This document shows, in pieces, positions 24,993 to 34,036 of a stretch of DNA of 64,000 nt. Position 1 is the first letter of the stretch. Each line of letters starts with the position of its first letter. The position numbers and the translations under genes are program-made. Source of the DNA: Armatimonadota bacterium (GTDB lineage: Bacteria > Armatimonadota > JADLDR01); the NCBI GenBank assembly GCA_020846535.1, contig JADLDR010000118.1, positions 105,589 to 169,588 of the forward strand, read 5' to 3'. The notes below the pieces were generated by a model. That model worked only from the letters and a program-made list of their open reading frames with translations. It had not been told where the DNA came from and searched no databases.

Positions 24993-27215
24993 TCAATACT
25001 GCACGATCACCCTCCGGTTGCATGGCACACAGGCAATTGCTGCTCCGCCAGAGGACTGTATAGTGACTGCTTCCTCGCCTGCATAAATGGCGGCAGGCGT
25101 GTCGGAGACAGCGATCTCTGCTTGACGCAGCGCGGGATGCTCCACAATGAAGGCCAGTTGCTTCTGGGCTTCATCCCATTGAGCGTCAGGTCGGAGGTTG
25201 CCTGATAAGGTGCAGAGAAGGCAGGGATGGTCCGGGTCGGGACGCACCCAGAGCGTCCTGAGCGATTCGCCGGGGATATCGAGGGTCATCTTTCCGATTT
25301 CCCCAGGCCCCAACGCCCGCCCGCCGATAAGCTGGCCGGTTTCGGGGCAGAAAATAAGGCTCGCTTCCCCGGCAGGCTGGAAAAAGCCCGACAAGGCCGA
25401 TAGGCTGACTGCCGCATCGCCGGGAACGGGGCGGGACAGGGTGAGAAGCGTTTCGCCGCTGTCCGGGCGGCGGTAGAGGCTGGGCTGGACGCCTTCCGCG
25501 CCGGGCAGGGGCGGGATTTCGAAAACGTTCAGGGCTTCGGTCCGGTCGATGCCGAAAGAAGCCAGCAGTCTGGCCCGGCGGGAGAGCAGATCGCGCTCCT
25601 CCGGGGTGCGGGCGTGGCTCATCACCTGCGGTCCCTGGTAGGCTTCGGTCAGGGCCAGCGTCTTTTCGGTCAGGCGGGGGATGTTGCCGACCAGAAGCAG
25701 GTTCCCGCTGCCGTAGCGGTGGGCATTGTGGAAGAGCCGGGTCGTGAGGCTTTCCGTTTCCTCCAGGTTGTGCCATTCCCCCAGCAGGCGGACATCGAAG
25801 TAATTGTTGAGCATGGCTATCGGCATGATGTTGCAGTTCGCCACGATGAGGCCGTTCCGCTCTGAGACCAGTCGGTGGGCGAAGCGGGCCATCCGCCGCA
25901 GCCCTGCCGCATTGAAGCGCCCATGCGGGCCGGCGCAGCCGTGCCGGTCGTTCCGGCAGACCATGCGGCCCGCCCAAAAATCGATACACAGCCCGTCGAA
26001 GGGCAGGGCCTTCCAGAAAGCGACCACTTCCTTCTCCCAGTGGGCCTGCCAGCCCTCTGCCCCGTAGCACATCAGATGGCTTCTGTAGTTGAATTCCGCC
26101 ACTGGCTCGATCCGCCACTCCCGCCCGGATCGGTCGAAGGCGGGCGCTCCGAATTCCATGTCCGTAAAGGTGATATAGGGGATGACCTTCATCCCGTAGC
26201 GGTGGCAGGTTTCGATGAATCGTGCTGCCTCATCCGGATGATCCGGGTGAGAATAATCGCCCGAGCGCCAGTTGGCTCTACCGATCACCAGATTGGCCCC
26301 GGCTGCCGACCATTCGGCGATCTTACTTTCATCGGGATGCCGCCATCCGCTGACGTACTGGTGCGGCCCCATCCACCAGACGCGCAGGTCGTTGGCGGAA
26401 GGCGGCATCTCCTTGCCGGGCAGGAGGGAGAGGTAGAAGGTATCGAAATAGCTCCATCCTTCGGGAAGCGGCTCGTAGAGATTTCGGAAGGCGAACGCCT
26501 CCCAGTGGGCGCTTTCCTGGGAGGCACCCAGACGCATCCGGTCGCCGGGCCGGCCCAGCGGGTCGCCGGTGGGGTAGGGACAGGTGTCCGTCCAGCCCCA
26601 GAAGGAGCGGTCGGAGTGGGGAAAGACGATATCCAGCCCGCCCCGGTCGCTGCCGAAGTGGAGCCAGGGGATAAAGCGCCCGCCCGCCTCGTAATCGCCT
26701 TCCGCCAGGTCGTGCGAGGCGGGCCGGCAGGTCGCCCACCCTTCCCCGTTATCCGTTTCATGAGTGATGAAGCGGCAGGCCGAACGGCGAACCATACCCC
26801 GGCCCAGGGAGAGCCAGCGGATCGCCGTATTCTCCAGCGCCCCGACCGTCACATCCACCTGAACCGTGCCGTCCTCGTCGAATCGGTAGCGAAGCTGCCA
26901 CCGGAGCGGCAGCAAGGCCCCGTCCACCCGGGCGAAGCGCCCTTCGCTTTCGATGAGGACGCATTCCGGCGAGGCCGAAACCAGCCTGGCCTGTGCATCG
27001 GGCGCGTGTCGGGCCGAATATTCGTCCGGGCGGGGATCGACCGCGCCGGAGGCCCACAGATCGGGGACCGGACGGGCCAGCCAGGGCTGTCCGCGCACCG
27101 AAGCCTGCTCGATCAGGCCGCTTGCGCGGGAGAGCGTATATTCCCAGATTCCGCCCCGGATGCGGTAATGCCGGGCGCTTTCCTGGAGGGTGATCGAATC
27201 GAAACGGCTCATCAT
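24993..27215 (-). CDS. large glycoside-hydrolase-like protein (beta-sandwich plus TIM barrel)
   Basis: ATG 27215 (followed by a second ATG) is chosen over the ORF-track start at 27323, which reaches into intergenic sequence. The 740-residue protein has an N-terminal beta-rich domain of about 270 residues, then a TIM-barrel core. That core contains RYGMKVIPYITFTDMEF (about 360) and the probable acid/nucleophile strand FDGLCIDFWAGR (about 415). A C-terminal beta domain follows. This layout resembles GH36/GH31-like or DUF6259-type proteins, but the exact family is uncertain. No signal peptide is visible, so it likely acts in the cytoplasm with the downstream nitrilase. Confidence 0.65.
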   Translation of the reverse strand: MMSRFDSITLQESARHYRIRGGIWEYTLSRASGLIEQASVRGQPWLARPVPDLWASGAVDPRPDEYSARHAPDAQARLVSASPECVLIESEGRFARVDGALLPLRWQLRYRFDEDGTVQVDVTVGALENTAIRWLSLGRGMVRRSACRFITHETDNGEGWATCRPASHDLAEGDYEAGGRFIPWLHFGSDRGGLDIVFPHSDRSFWGWTDTCPYPTGDPLGRPGDRMRLGASQESAHWEAFAFRNLYEPLPEGWSYFDTFYLSLLPGKEMPPSANDLRVWWMGPHQYVSGWRHPDESKIAEWSAAGANLVIGRANWRSGDYSHPDHPDEAARFIETCHRYGMKVIPYITFTDMEFGAPAFDRSGREWRIEPVAEFNYRSHLMCYGAEGWQAHWEKEVVAFWKALPFDGLCIDFWAGRMVCRNDRHGCAGPHGRFNAAGLRRMARFAHRLVSERNGLIVANCNIMPIAMLNNYFDVRLLGEWHNLEETESLTTRLFHNAHRYGSGNLLLVGNIPRLTEKTLALTEAYQGPQVMSHARTPEERDLLSRRARLLASFGIDRTEALNVFEIPPLPGAEGVQPSLYRRPDSGETLLTLSRPVPGDAAVSLSALSGFFQPAGEASLIFCPETGQLIGGRALGPGEIGKMTLDIPGESLRTLWVRPDPDHPCLLCTLSGNLRPDAQWDEAQKQLAFIVEHPALRQAEIAVSDTPAAIYAGEEAVTIQSSGGAAIACVPCNRRVIVQY

Positions 27216-27350
27216 GCCTCTTTCACTGCCGTAGGACCGACAGGTTTCGTATTCGACGGGCGGCTTCCCCTTCCTCTCTAAAGGAAATACAGACGGCTTC
27301 TCGAATATAATCAGGACTTTCACGCGGCTTCAAGGATAGAGCTGTAGTCG

Positions 27351-27468
27351 ATGCAGTCAGCGAGGAGAGCAGCGACACGCCAATCTCCAGACTCACGCCA
27401 TAGGGCAAAGCTCTCATGATATTTGCCAGTCTGGAGATCGGTTCGCCACTTCGCTCCTCGTAGGGCAT
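27351..27468. mobile_element. 118-bp MITE-like element, family B copy
   Basis: The left arm atgcagtcagcgaggagagc...ccaatctccagact pairs with the right arm agtctggagatcggttcgcc...cgtagggcat. It has the same length as the copy at 12200-12317. It lies in the divergent gap (27216-27616) between the glycosidase gene and the GntR gene; the remainder of that gap holds only presumptive promoters. Confidence 0.65.
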
Positions 27469-27616
27469 ACGGACGAGCGTCCTGGATGATTCCAGGAACC
27501 CGATAACCCCATCGCTTTATCCCCGAAAAAATATCTCGAAACCTCCCTCCGGCCCGTAACCTTTAGGCCATTTCTCCGTTTCAATGTACGAAACAATTAA
27601 TACAATGGAGCATTCC

Positions 27617-28045
27617 ATGGATATCAAAGTCGATTTCGAGAGCGCGATGCCGATATACGCGCAGTTGGTGCGGCAGATCAGGCATGAGATCGTGCTGGGG
27701 AACCTCGCGCCCGGCGAGCAACTGCCCACTGTCCGGCAGTTGGCGGTCAATCTGCGGGTCAATCCCAACACGGTCTCGCGGGCCTATCTGGAACTGGAGC
27801 GCGCCGGGCTGATCTCGACGCGGCAAGGGAGGGGAACCTTTGTGAATGTGAGAGAGGAAGTTGTGGAAGCGGACAGGGAACGGCAGGACAGGCTGGAGGA
27901 GATCGTTCAAACTGTCCTGGGCGAAGCGGCCTTGCTGGGGCTGACCCCGGAGGAGTTCGTTCAGGCCGTTCAGGATTACATCGCGCGGCACAGCCGCGAT
28001 CTCATCTCAGAGGAGGCACGCAGAAATGGCACCATCGTCTTTTAA
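27617..28045 (+). CDS. GntR-family regulator, YtrA-type
   Basis: The 142-residue protein has a winged helix-turn-helix with GEQLPTVRQLAVNLRVNPNT (about 36-55) and the wing ISTRQGRGTFV. A short helical tail follows instead of a full effector domain, as in the YtrA subfamily that controls neighbouring transport or stress genes. Start ATG 27617 (MDIKVDFESAMPIYAQL) has GGAG 7 bases upstream; ATG 27605 or 27584 are alternatives. It overlaps the SPFH gene by 20 bases, so it probably regulates its own two-gene operon. Confidence 0.85.
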   Translation: MDIKVDFESAMPIYAQLVRQIRHEIVLGNLAPGEQLPTVRQLAVNLRVNPNTVSRAYLELERAGLISTRQGRGTFVNVREEVVEADRERQDRLEEIVQTVLGEAALLGLTPEEFVQAVQDYIARHSRDLISEEARRNGTIVF

Positions 28046-28952
28046 AGGAACCGGCCCGTCCCAGGTAAAAAAAGGATCGGCGTCTCACATGCACCCGGCA
28101 GCGATCACCCTCGGAACGGTTCTGATCCTTATCGGTTCCGGCATTTCCGCTTATACGGACCACCCGGCCCCGGCGATAGCCCTGTCGGCCATCGGCGTCT
28201 ACCTGATGTTCGCCCTTCAGGTAGCGTCCCAGTGGGAGCGGGCCATCGTTTTGAAAATGGGACGCTTTGTGGGCCAGAGAGGGCCGGGGGCGTTCTGGAT
28301 CGTTCCCATCCGCGATACCGTGACCAGTTGGATCGATCACCGGATCCGGACCACCTCTTTCAACGCCGAGCAGACCCTGACCAAGGATACCGTTCCTGTC
28401 GACGTAGATGCGGTTCTCTTCTGGGTCGTCTGGGACGCGGAAAAGGCGGCTCTGGAGGTGGCGGACTACCAGCAGGCTGTCTTCTGGTCGGCCCAGACGG
28501 CCCTCCGGGACCTGATCGGCAAGACCTTTCTCTCCGATATGCTGATAGGTCGCGAAAAGCTGGACACCGAGCTTCAGCAGATCATCGACCAGCGCACCAC
28601 CGGCTGGGGCATCACCGTGCAGTCGGTCGAGATCCGGGATGTGATTATCCCGACTGCCCTTCAGGATGCCATGTCGCGTCAGGCGCAGGCCGAGCGCGAG
28701 CGTCAGGCCCGCGTGATCCTGGGCGACGCCGAGGCTCAGATCGCCCAGCGTTTCGTGGAGGCCGGGAAAGCCTATGAGAATAACCCGACCGCCCTCCACC
28801 TGCGGGCAATGAACATGCTCTACGAAGGTCTCAAGGAAAAGGGAGCCATGATCGTCGTCCCATCCACCGCCGTGGAGAGCATGGGCCTGGGAACCATCAG
28901 CGGACTGACCGCCCTCAGCGGCAGAGTCCCGGGCCAGGAAGAGGCGGTGTAG
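28026..28952 (+). CDS. SPFH/stomatin-like membrane protein
   Basis: The 308-residue protein has N-terminal hydrophobic segments (about 25-62) and a Band 7/SPFH domain (QWERAIVLKMGRFVGQRGPGAF and DAVLFWVVWD). A coiled-coil alanine/glutamate-rich region follows (MSRQAQAERERQARVILG), then the usual tail. Stomatin-type SPFH proteins form oligomeric rings or microdomains that support membrane proteases and stress responses. The usual NfeD partner is not adjacent. GAGGAGG lies before ATG 28026, inside the GntR gene. The transcript ends at a strong hairpin at 28981. Confidence 0.88.
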   Translation: MAPSSFKGTGPSQVKKGSASHMHPAAITLGTVLILIGSGISAYTDHPAPAIALSAIGVYLMFALQVASQWERAIVLKMGRFVGQRGPGAFWIVPIRDTVTSWIDHRIRTTSFNAEQTLTKDTVPVDVDAVLFWVVWDAEKAALEVADYQQAVFWSAQTALRDLIGKTFLSDMLIGREKLDTELQQIIDQRTTGWGITVQSVEIRDVIIPTALQDAMSRQAQAERERQARVILGDAEAQIAQRFVEAGKAYENNPTALHLRAMNMLYEGLKEKGAMIVVPSTAVESMGLGTISGLTALSGRVPGQEEAV

Positions 28953-28980
28953 GCGGTAACATAAAACCGAGTAAGAGTCT

Positions 28981-29043
28981 GGCCGGGTACAAGGCTTTGA
29001 TAGTGGTACAAGGCTTTGATAGCGGGGTTACCCGGCCCTTTTT
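28981..29043 (+). terminator. Rho-independent terminator with a duplicated 17-nt loop segment
   Basis: The stem ggccgggta/tacccggcc is followed by CTTTTTG. The long loop contains gtacaaggctttgatag twice in tandem, so either copy could extend the pairing. It lies just after the SPFH stop. Confidence 0.72.
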
Positions 29044-29081
29044 GAAAAGGCATGGCAAATCGAGGCATGAATCTGGGAGCC

Positions 29082-29114
29082 TGGGATCGACGGAATTTCA
29101 TTCCGTCGATCCCA
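29082..29114. terminator. perfect 15-bp hairpin
   Basis: tgggatcgacggaat-ttc-attccgtcgatccca is a perfect stem with a 3-base loop, between the SPFH terminator and the PH-domain gene. No T-tract follows; it may be a repeat or a second stop. Confidence 0.55.
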
Positions 29115-29184
29115 ACCGATCCTAAAGAGGCAACCCACCCTCCGTTCCGTGTCAAACGCCTCCCACCGTCAACAAGGAGAAACC

Positions 29185-29649
29185 ATGGAACCCAAAGTAT
29201 TCCCGATCATCCCCGGCTCCGCAGCGCCGGTCTGGATGCTCGGTGGAATCATCTCACTGATGCTGCTCCTGGCGGGCCTGTTCGCGGGCTTTCTCTATTC
29301 CGTGCGGCACGTCACCTTCGAACTCTCCGGGCAGGGCCTGCGCGTCCGGGGAGACCTCTATGGAAGGCGTGTGCCCCTGGAGGCTCTGCGGTCCCTGGAG
29401 GCCCGCCGGGTGAATCTGGAGAGTGAAGCGCAGTACCGGCCCACGCTCCGCACCAACGGCCTGGGGCTGCCCGGCTATCTGTCGGGATGGTTCAGGCTGA
29501 AGAACGGCGACAAAGCCCTGCTTTTCCTCACCGACCGGACGCGGGCGGTCTATATCCCGACGGCCCGGGGGTACTCACTCCTCCTGAGCGTGGCGGACCC
29601 GGACGGATTCCTGGAGGCGCTGAAGCAATCGGCTAAAAGAGCCGGATAA
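29185..29649 (+). CDS. membrane-anchored bacterial PH-domain protein
   Basis: Start ATG 29185 (MEPKVFPIIPGS) has AAGGAG upstream. The 154-residue protein has a TM at about 14-36 and a bacterial PH-like domain (bPH type, as in PF10882). That domain carries VTFELSGQGLRVRGDLYGR and the conserved KALLFLTDRTRAVYIPT. These domains form membrane-linked beta-structures of uncertain function. A transglutaminase-like gene follows after 52 bases on the same strand. Confidence 0.72.
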   Translation: MEPKVFPIIPGSAAPVWMLGGIISLMLLLAGLFAGFLYSVRHVTFELSGQGLRVRGDLYGRRVPLEALRSLEARRVNLESEAQYRPTLRTNGLGLPGYLSGWFRLKNGDKALLFLTDRTRAVYIPTARGYSLLLSVADPDGFLEALKQSAKRAG

Positions 29650-29701
29650 AGAGAACATCCCTTCTCTTGCCACCCTTTCTCGACATTATATGGAGATCGT
29701 T

Positions 29702-31795
29702 ATGCGCTTTATTCTCATCGGCTGGCTGCTGCTGTGCGCGGTTAGCGCCCCGGCGGAAGACCGCTATTACCGGATCGAAATTGCAGGCAAGCATATCGGT
29801 TACGCCCACGATATGCTGCAAAAAACCCCGCAGGGCGTGCAGGTGACCTTCCATACCGCCATCAAGGTCAGCCTTCTCGGCTCGCCTGCAGACGTTCAAT
29901 ATCAGGCGGTCGCCGATTATCCCGAAAAAGGCGGCAACCCCCGGCGTTTTTCCGCCACCGTGGAAGAGATGGGCCAAACGGCCACGGTGGACTGCCGGTT
30001 CGAGAAGAATCGGGTCAATGCCCGGGCCTCGACTTCGGGCAGCGAAACCCGAAAGCGGATCACCCTGCCACCCGGAACCGTTCTTTTGGAAGGCAATCTT
30101 CTGGGAACATGGGATAAGCTGCTCGCTGAGGTCGGTTCCTTCAAAGGCCGCAAGACGGCAACCGTTTTTGCCCCGACGGCACTCGCCATTCTTCCGGTCG
30201 CCTTCCGTTCTACCGGCAGGGCCTCCATGCGGATCCAGGGGAAGTCTCTGGCCTGCGACGTGCTGGAGGCGGCCATCGGGCCTCAGAAAGTGTCCCTCTG
30301 GGTGGACAGGGGATCCCGCCGCCTGGTGCGTCTCGAAGACCCTGCCCAGAAAGCGCGGGTCACTCTGGACGATAAAAGCGCGGTTGCCACCGTGGAGCGG
30401 GCCGAGGTGCTGAGCCGCGTCTTCGCGATTTCCGATGTGGTGCTGCCGTCCCCTCAAACCCTGGAACGCCTGAAAGCGAAGGTGCGCGTCAACGTAGTCG
30501 CCGAACGAATCACGCCCGCCTCTCTCCGCCGCCCCTACCAGCAATTCACGGGCAGGGTGCGCGGCAACACCGCCAACGGCACGTTCGCGATCCGGCGCTA
30601 CCGCTATGCGCCCCGGACTCCTTCCTCTCTGGCCCGGATGCCAGGCGCGGCCCGCCGGGCAGGTCTGTCCCGCTACCTGAAGCCGGAGGCCCGGATCGAA
30701 TCGGACGACCCGGAAATCAAGACCCTGGCCCGGCAGTTGGCAAAGGAAACCGATGACGCCTGGCAGGCCGCAAGCAAGCTTGCCGATTGGGTTTTCCGCA
30801 ACGTCCGCTATAAAATCACCGGAGCCTCGGCCCGCCAGGCGCTCCGATCTCGGGAGGGTGACTGCGGCCCCCATACCTTCCTCACTATCGCCCTCTGCCG
30901 GGCGGCGGGCATCCCGGCCCGCATGGTCGGAGGCGCGATGTACTCCCCGACCATCCTGGGGGGCAGCTTCGGCCAGCATTACTGGGTGGAGGTCTGGATA
31001 GGCAGGGACGGCTGGGTCCCCCTGGACCCCACCACTGGCGAGATCGGCACTCTCAGCCCGGCCCATCTTACCTTCTGGCGGCAGGGCTCTATCGGGTCGC
31101 TCTCGATCCGGGTGCTGGACTACGCCCCGAAATCCTCCCCGAAGCCTGTCGCGCTGGCCGTCCGTCCCCTCAAGCTGGCCGTCGGCCTGACCGAACGATA
31201 TAAATTCTTCATCGATGGGAAAGAGATCGGGGAGCAGACGGCCCGCGTGGAAAAGGAGACCGCCGATCCCTCCGGCCCGACCTACGAAATATCCCATGCT
31301 GCCCGCCTGAAAGTCTCCGAAAGCCTGACCGTGACCACCTCCGGCGCTTTGCGCCTGCTCGCATCCGGCCGGCCTCTCCACTTCTCCCTCGATGCCGACG
31401 TGGGCGGCCAGAAACAGAGCATAATCTGCCGATTCGACGGCGCGAAAGTGAAGGCAGACATCAAAACCGGGGAGATGGGGGCTGCCCGCACCCTGGATGT
31501 GCCCGAAGGCTCGTTCCTTATCGCCAACAACCTCATCACCGCCTTCTCCCTGATCACCCGGACGCTGCCCTGGGATACACGAAGCGAATTCAAGGTCCCC
31601 GTCTGGGCAGCCACCACCCTCCAGCCCCTTAACATCACCCTCAAAACCGTCCGCAAGGAGCAACTCCAGGGAAAAACCGTCTACGTGGTGGACGCCCGGC
31701 CCATCGGGGAAACCTTCTACGTCGCTGTGGAAGATGGGCGCATTCTGAAACTGGTGGACGCCCGCCAGAAACTGGAGGTGCGGGCCGAAGAGTGA
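29702..31795 (+). CDS. exported transglutaminase-like protein
   Basis: Start ATG 29702 (MRFILIGWLLLCAVSA), with GGAG upstream, gives a signal peptide. The 697-residue protein has two similar beta-rich arms on each side of a transglutaminase core. The catalytic triad is Cys in GDCGPHT (about 387), His in QHYWVEVW (about 426) and Asp in PLDPT (about 443). Both flanking regions share a pattern of the form YRIEIAGKHIGYAH / YKFFIDGKEIGEQT, suggesting an internal duplication. Such proteins act as cell-envelope proteases or peptidoglycan-modifying enzymes; which is unknown. Confidence 0.85.
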   Translation: MRFILIGWLLLCAVSAPAEDRYYRIEIAGKHIGYAHDMLQKTPQGVQVTFHTAIKVSLLGSPADVQYQAVADYPEKGGNPRRFSATVEEMGQTATVDCRFEKNRVNARASTSGSETRKRITLPPGTVLLEGNLLGTWDKLLAEVGSFKGRKTATVFAPTALAILPVAFRSTGRASMRIQGKSLACDVLEAAIGPQKVSLWVDRGSRRLVRLEDPAQKARVTLDDKSAVATVERAEVLSRVFAISDVVLPSPQTLERLKAKVRVNVVAERITPASLRRPYQQFTGRVRGNTANGTFAIRRYRYAPRTPSSLARMPGAARRAGLSRYLKPEARIESDDPEIKTLARQLAKETDDAWQAASKLADWVFRNVRYKITGASARQALRSREGDCGPHTFLTIALCRAAGIPARMVGGAMYSPTILGGSFGQHYWVEVWIGRDGWVPLDPTTGEIGTLSPAHLTFWRQGSIGSLSIRVLDYAPKSSPKPVALAVRPLKLAVGLTERYKFFIDGKEIGEQTARVEKETADPSGPTYEISHAARLKVSESLTVTTSGALRLLASGRPLHFSLDADVGGQKQSIICRFDGAKVKADIKTGEMGAARTLDVPEGSFLIANNLITAFSLITRTLPWDTRSEFKVPVWAATTLQPLNITLKTVRKEQLQGKTVYVVDARPIGETFYVAVEDGRILKLVDARQKLEVRAEE

Positions 31796-31948
31796 CAGGG
31801 GTCCCAAAGGGTTCTCCTATATATTTTGATGAGCGTGGTGCGAGAGAAGCCCCTCCTTCCTCAAAATCAAAAAGGATTTTCCTCCGGGCTGCCGAAAATA
31901 GGAGGGTTACACTCAAATCTATGTTTTCATTTGACCGGAGGCCATTGG

Positions 31949-33019
31949 ATGACCTATCGCGAGATGTTTCAACGCATCATGCACTACGGCGAGTTCGACC
32001 GGATGCCTGTGATCCACTGGACGGGCTGGACGGAAACCCTGGAGCGGTGGCATCGGGAAGGGCTGCCGCCCGATGTCAGCGAACATGCCTTTTTCGATGC
32101 CGTGCCCATGTGGAGCGGGATCGGCGTCAACCTAGACCTCTACCCCGTCTTCGAGGAGGAAGTGATCGAGGAGACGGACGACTACCGCGTTTTCCGGGCT
32201 GCGGACGGCGTACACCAGAAGGCATGGAAGCACAAAAGCAGCATCCCGCAGTACACCGATTTCACCCTCAAAAGCGCCGCCGACTGGCCTGTCTACAAGG
32301 CGCGACTCCAGCCCGACCCCGCCCGCATTCCCCGGGACCTGGATGTCCACATCCGAAACGTGGAAAACAGCGGCCTGCCCATCGCCGTAGGGGTCACCTC
32401 CCTGATGGGCTGGATTCGCAACTGGATGGGCGTGGAGAACATGTCCTACCTCATGTACGACGACCCCGATGTCTACGCGGATATGGTGGATACCCTGGCG
32501 ACCCTCACCTGCTGGGGCATCGATCAGGTCGTGCCCAAAATGACGGTCAGGCCGGATATGGGTTTCGGCTGGGAGGATATCTGCGGCAAAACTGGCCCGT
32601 TGGTCAGCCCCTCCATCTTCCAAAAGTGCGTGGCCCCGGGCTATCGCAAAATTCGCAGCAAGCTGGAGGAATACGGCATCGGCCTGCTGGGGATCGATTC
32701 GGACGGGGATGTCCGCCCGCTGGTGGGCCACTGGCTGGACGCTGGGGTGAACGTGCAGTTCCCGGTGGAGATCGGCACCTGGCAGTCGGATCCCGCTGTC
32801 CTCAAAAAGCATTACGGCAAAGACCTCCGCATTATCGGCGGGTTCAATAAGCTGGAACTGGAGAAGGGCCGGGCCGCCATCGATGCCGAGATCGAGTACC
32901 GCCTTCCTTTGATGAAAGCAGGCGGCTTTATCCTCATGCCCGACCACCTCATCACCCCAGGCACGCCGCTGGAGGACTACCGCTATTATCTGAACCGCAT
33001 CCGCGCCTTCCGGTTCTGA
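31949..33019 (+). CDS. uroporphyrinogen-decarboxylase-like (URO-D/MtaA fold) protein 1
   Basis: Start ATG 31949 (MTYREMFQRIMHYGEFDRMP) follows CCGGAGG; the longer ORF is rejected. The 356-residue protein shows the URO-D superfamily TIM barrel with GLLGIDSDGDVRPLVGHWLD (about 250) and MPDHLITPGTPLEDY at the end. Proteins of this kind are usually corrinoid-dependent methyltransferases or undefined enzymes rather than haem-pathway decarboxylases; the haem enzyme would not sit in a sugar operon. It is followed by a BadF-type kinase and a SIS protein. Confidence 0.75.
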   Translation: MTYREMFQRIMHYGEFDRMPVIHWTGWTETLERWHREGLPPDVSEHAFFDAVPMWSGIGVNLDLYPVFEEEVIEETDDYRVFRAADGVHQKAWKHKSSIPQYTDFTLKSAADWPVYKARLQPDPARIPRDLDVHIRNVENSGLPIAVGVTSLMGWIRNWMGVENMSYLMYDDPDVYADMVDTLATLTCWGIDQVVPKMTVRPDMGFGWEDICGKTGPLVSPSIFQKCVAPGYRKIRSKLEEYGIGLLGIDSDGDVRPLVGHWLDAGVNVQFPVEIGTWQSDPAVLKKHYGKDLRIIGGFNKLELEKGRAAIDAEIEYRLPLMKAGGFILMPDHLITPGTPLEDYRYYLNRIRAFRF

Positions 33020-33035
33020 CGGAAAGGTTTGAATC

Positions 33036-33986
33036 ATGCGTTATGCGCTGGGCCTCGATGGAGGCGGCTCCAAATGCGATGCGGTTTTGATCGATGAAAC
33101 CGGGCAGGTGATAGGGTGGGGCCGGGGCGGTCCCACCCACGGCCTCTACGATACCCCGGACGTCGTGACCGGCTCGACCGTCCAGGCCATCGAAGGGGCG
33201 CTGGGCCATCTGCGGGAGGCCGAGATATGGGTGGGCGGCGGCCTGCATGACGAACGGGTGCGGGCCGCAGTGGAGCAGTCCGGTCGGGTGGCGGGGATCG
33301 CCTCTGCGCACGAGGTTTCGACCGCCTTCGCCTCCGTCCAGCAGGAGTGGGGCCTGATCATCCTCTCCGGCACAGGGGCTTTCGTCCACGGGCGGACACC
33401 CGAAGGGAAGGACTTCCATATGGACGGCCTGGGGCCGGTGCTGGGCGATTACGGCAGCGCCCATGCGGTCGGCCTGCGAGGGCTTCGGGCGGCCTTCGCC
33501 TCCGGCTGGGCGAAATCCCGCCGGACCGCCCTGGCCGATACCGTCCCCCAGGCTCTCGGCGCGGCCAACCTGCGCGAGGTCTTCCACCAGGTCTATATCG
33601 AGAAAACGATGAGCCGCCGCCGCATCGCTTCCCTTGCCCGCCTGGTGGATCGAGAGGCCGAAGGCGGGGACGGCATCGCTCGCAAATGCCTCCTGGACGC
33701 CGCCGACGAACTTTCCGATCTGGCGGTCGATCTGGTCCGCGAGATGGAGATGGCCGCTCTGGCCTTTCCGATGATCGCTATCGGCAGCGTGGCGCAGAAC
33801 TCTCGCCTCTGGTGGGGCCGGGTCTGCGAGCGGCTCCACGCGGCCGCCCCCGCCTGCCAGCCGGTCGTTCCCCGCGTCCGCCCGGTGGTCGGAGCCGCGC
33901 TCCAGGCCCTTCGGGAAATGGGAATCCCCTGGACGCCCGAACTGCTGGATAGGATCGTCGAAACACAGAGGCCGTTTCTGGATTGA
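33036..33986 (+). CDS. BadF/BadG/BcrA-type ATPase, GlcNAc-kinase-like
   Basis: The 316-residue ASKHA ATPase has the phosphate loop LGLDGGGSKCDAVLI (residues 5-19) and the second nucleotide motif SGTGAFVHG (about 110). This family includes N-acetylglucosamine kinase and activators of radical dehydratases. With the SIS gene next door, sugar or amino-sugar phosphorylation is the likeliest role. It lies 16 bases after the URO-D gene. Confidence 0.8.
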   Translation: MRYALGLDGGGSKCDAVLIDETGQVIGWGRGGPTHGLYDTPDVVTGSTVQAIEGALGHLREAEIWVGGGLHDERVRAAVEQSGRVAGIASAHEVSTAFASVQQEWGLIILSGTGAFVHGRTPEGKDFHMDGLGPVLGDYGSAHAVGLRGLRAAFASGWAKSRRTALADTVPQALGAANLREVFHQVYIEKTMSRRRIASLARLVDREAEGGDGIARKCLLDAADELSDLAVDLVREMEMAALAFPMIAIGSVAQNSRLWWGRVCERLHAAAPACQPVVPRVRPVVGAALQALREMGIPWTPELLDRIVETQRPFLD

Positions 33987-34036
33987 GGTTTCGCGGGAAA
34001 GCCTTGATGCATCCTACCCGACAAGGAGAAAGATTC

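Noticed and set aside
31949-33019. HemE, the haem-pathway uroporphyrinogen decarboxylase
   Set aside because: The conserved HemE N-terminal signature is not evident, there are three diverged copies, and all are surrounded by sugar genes rather than haem genes.
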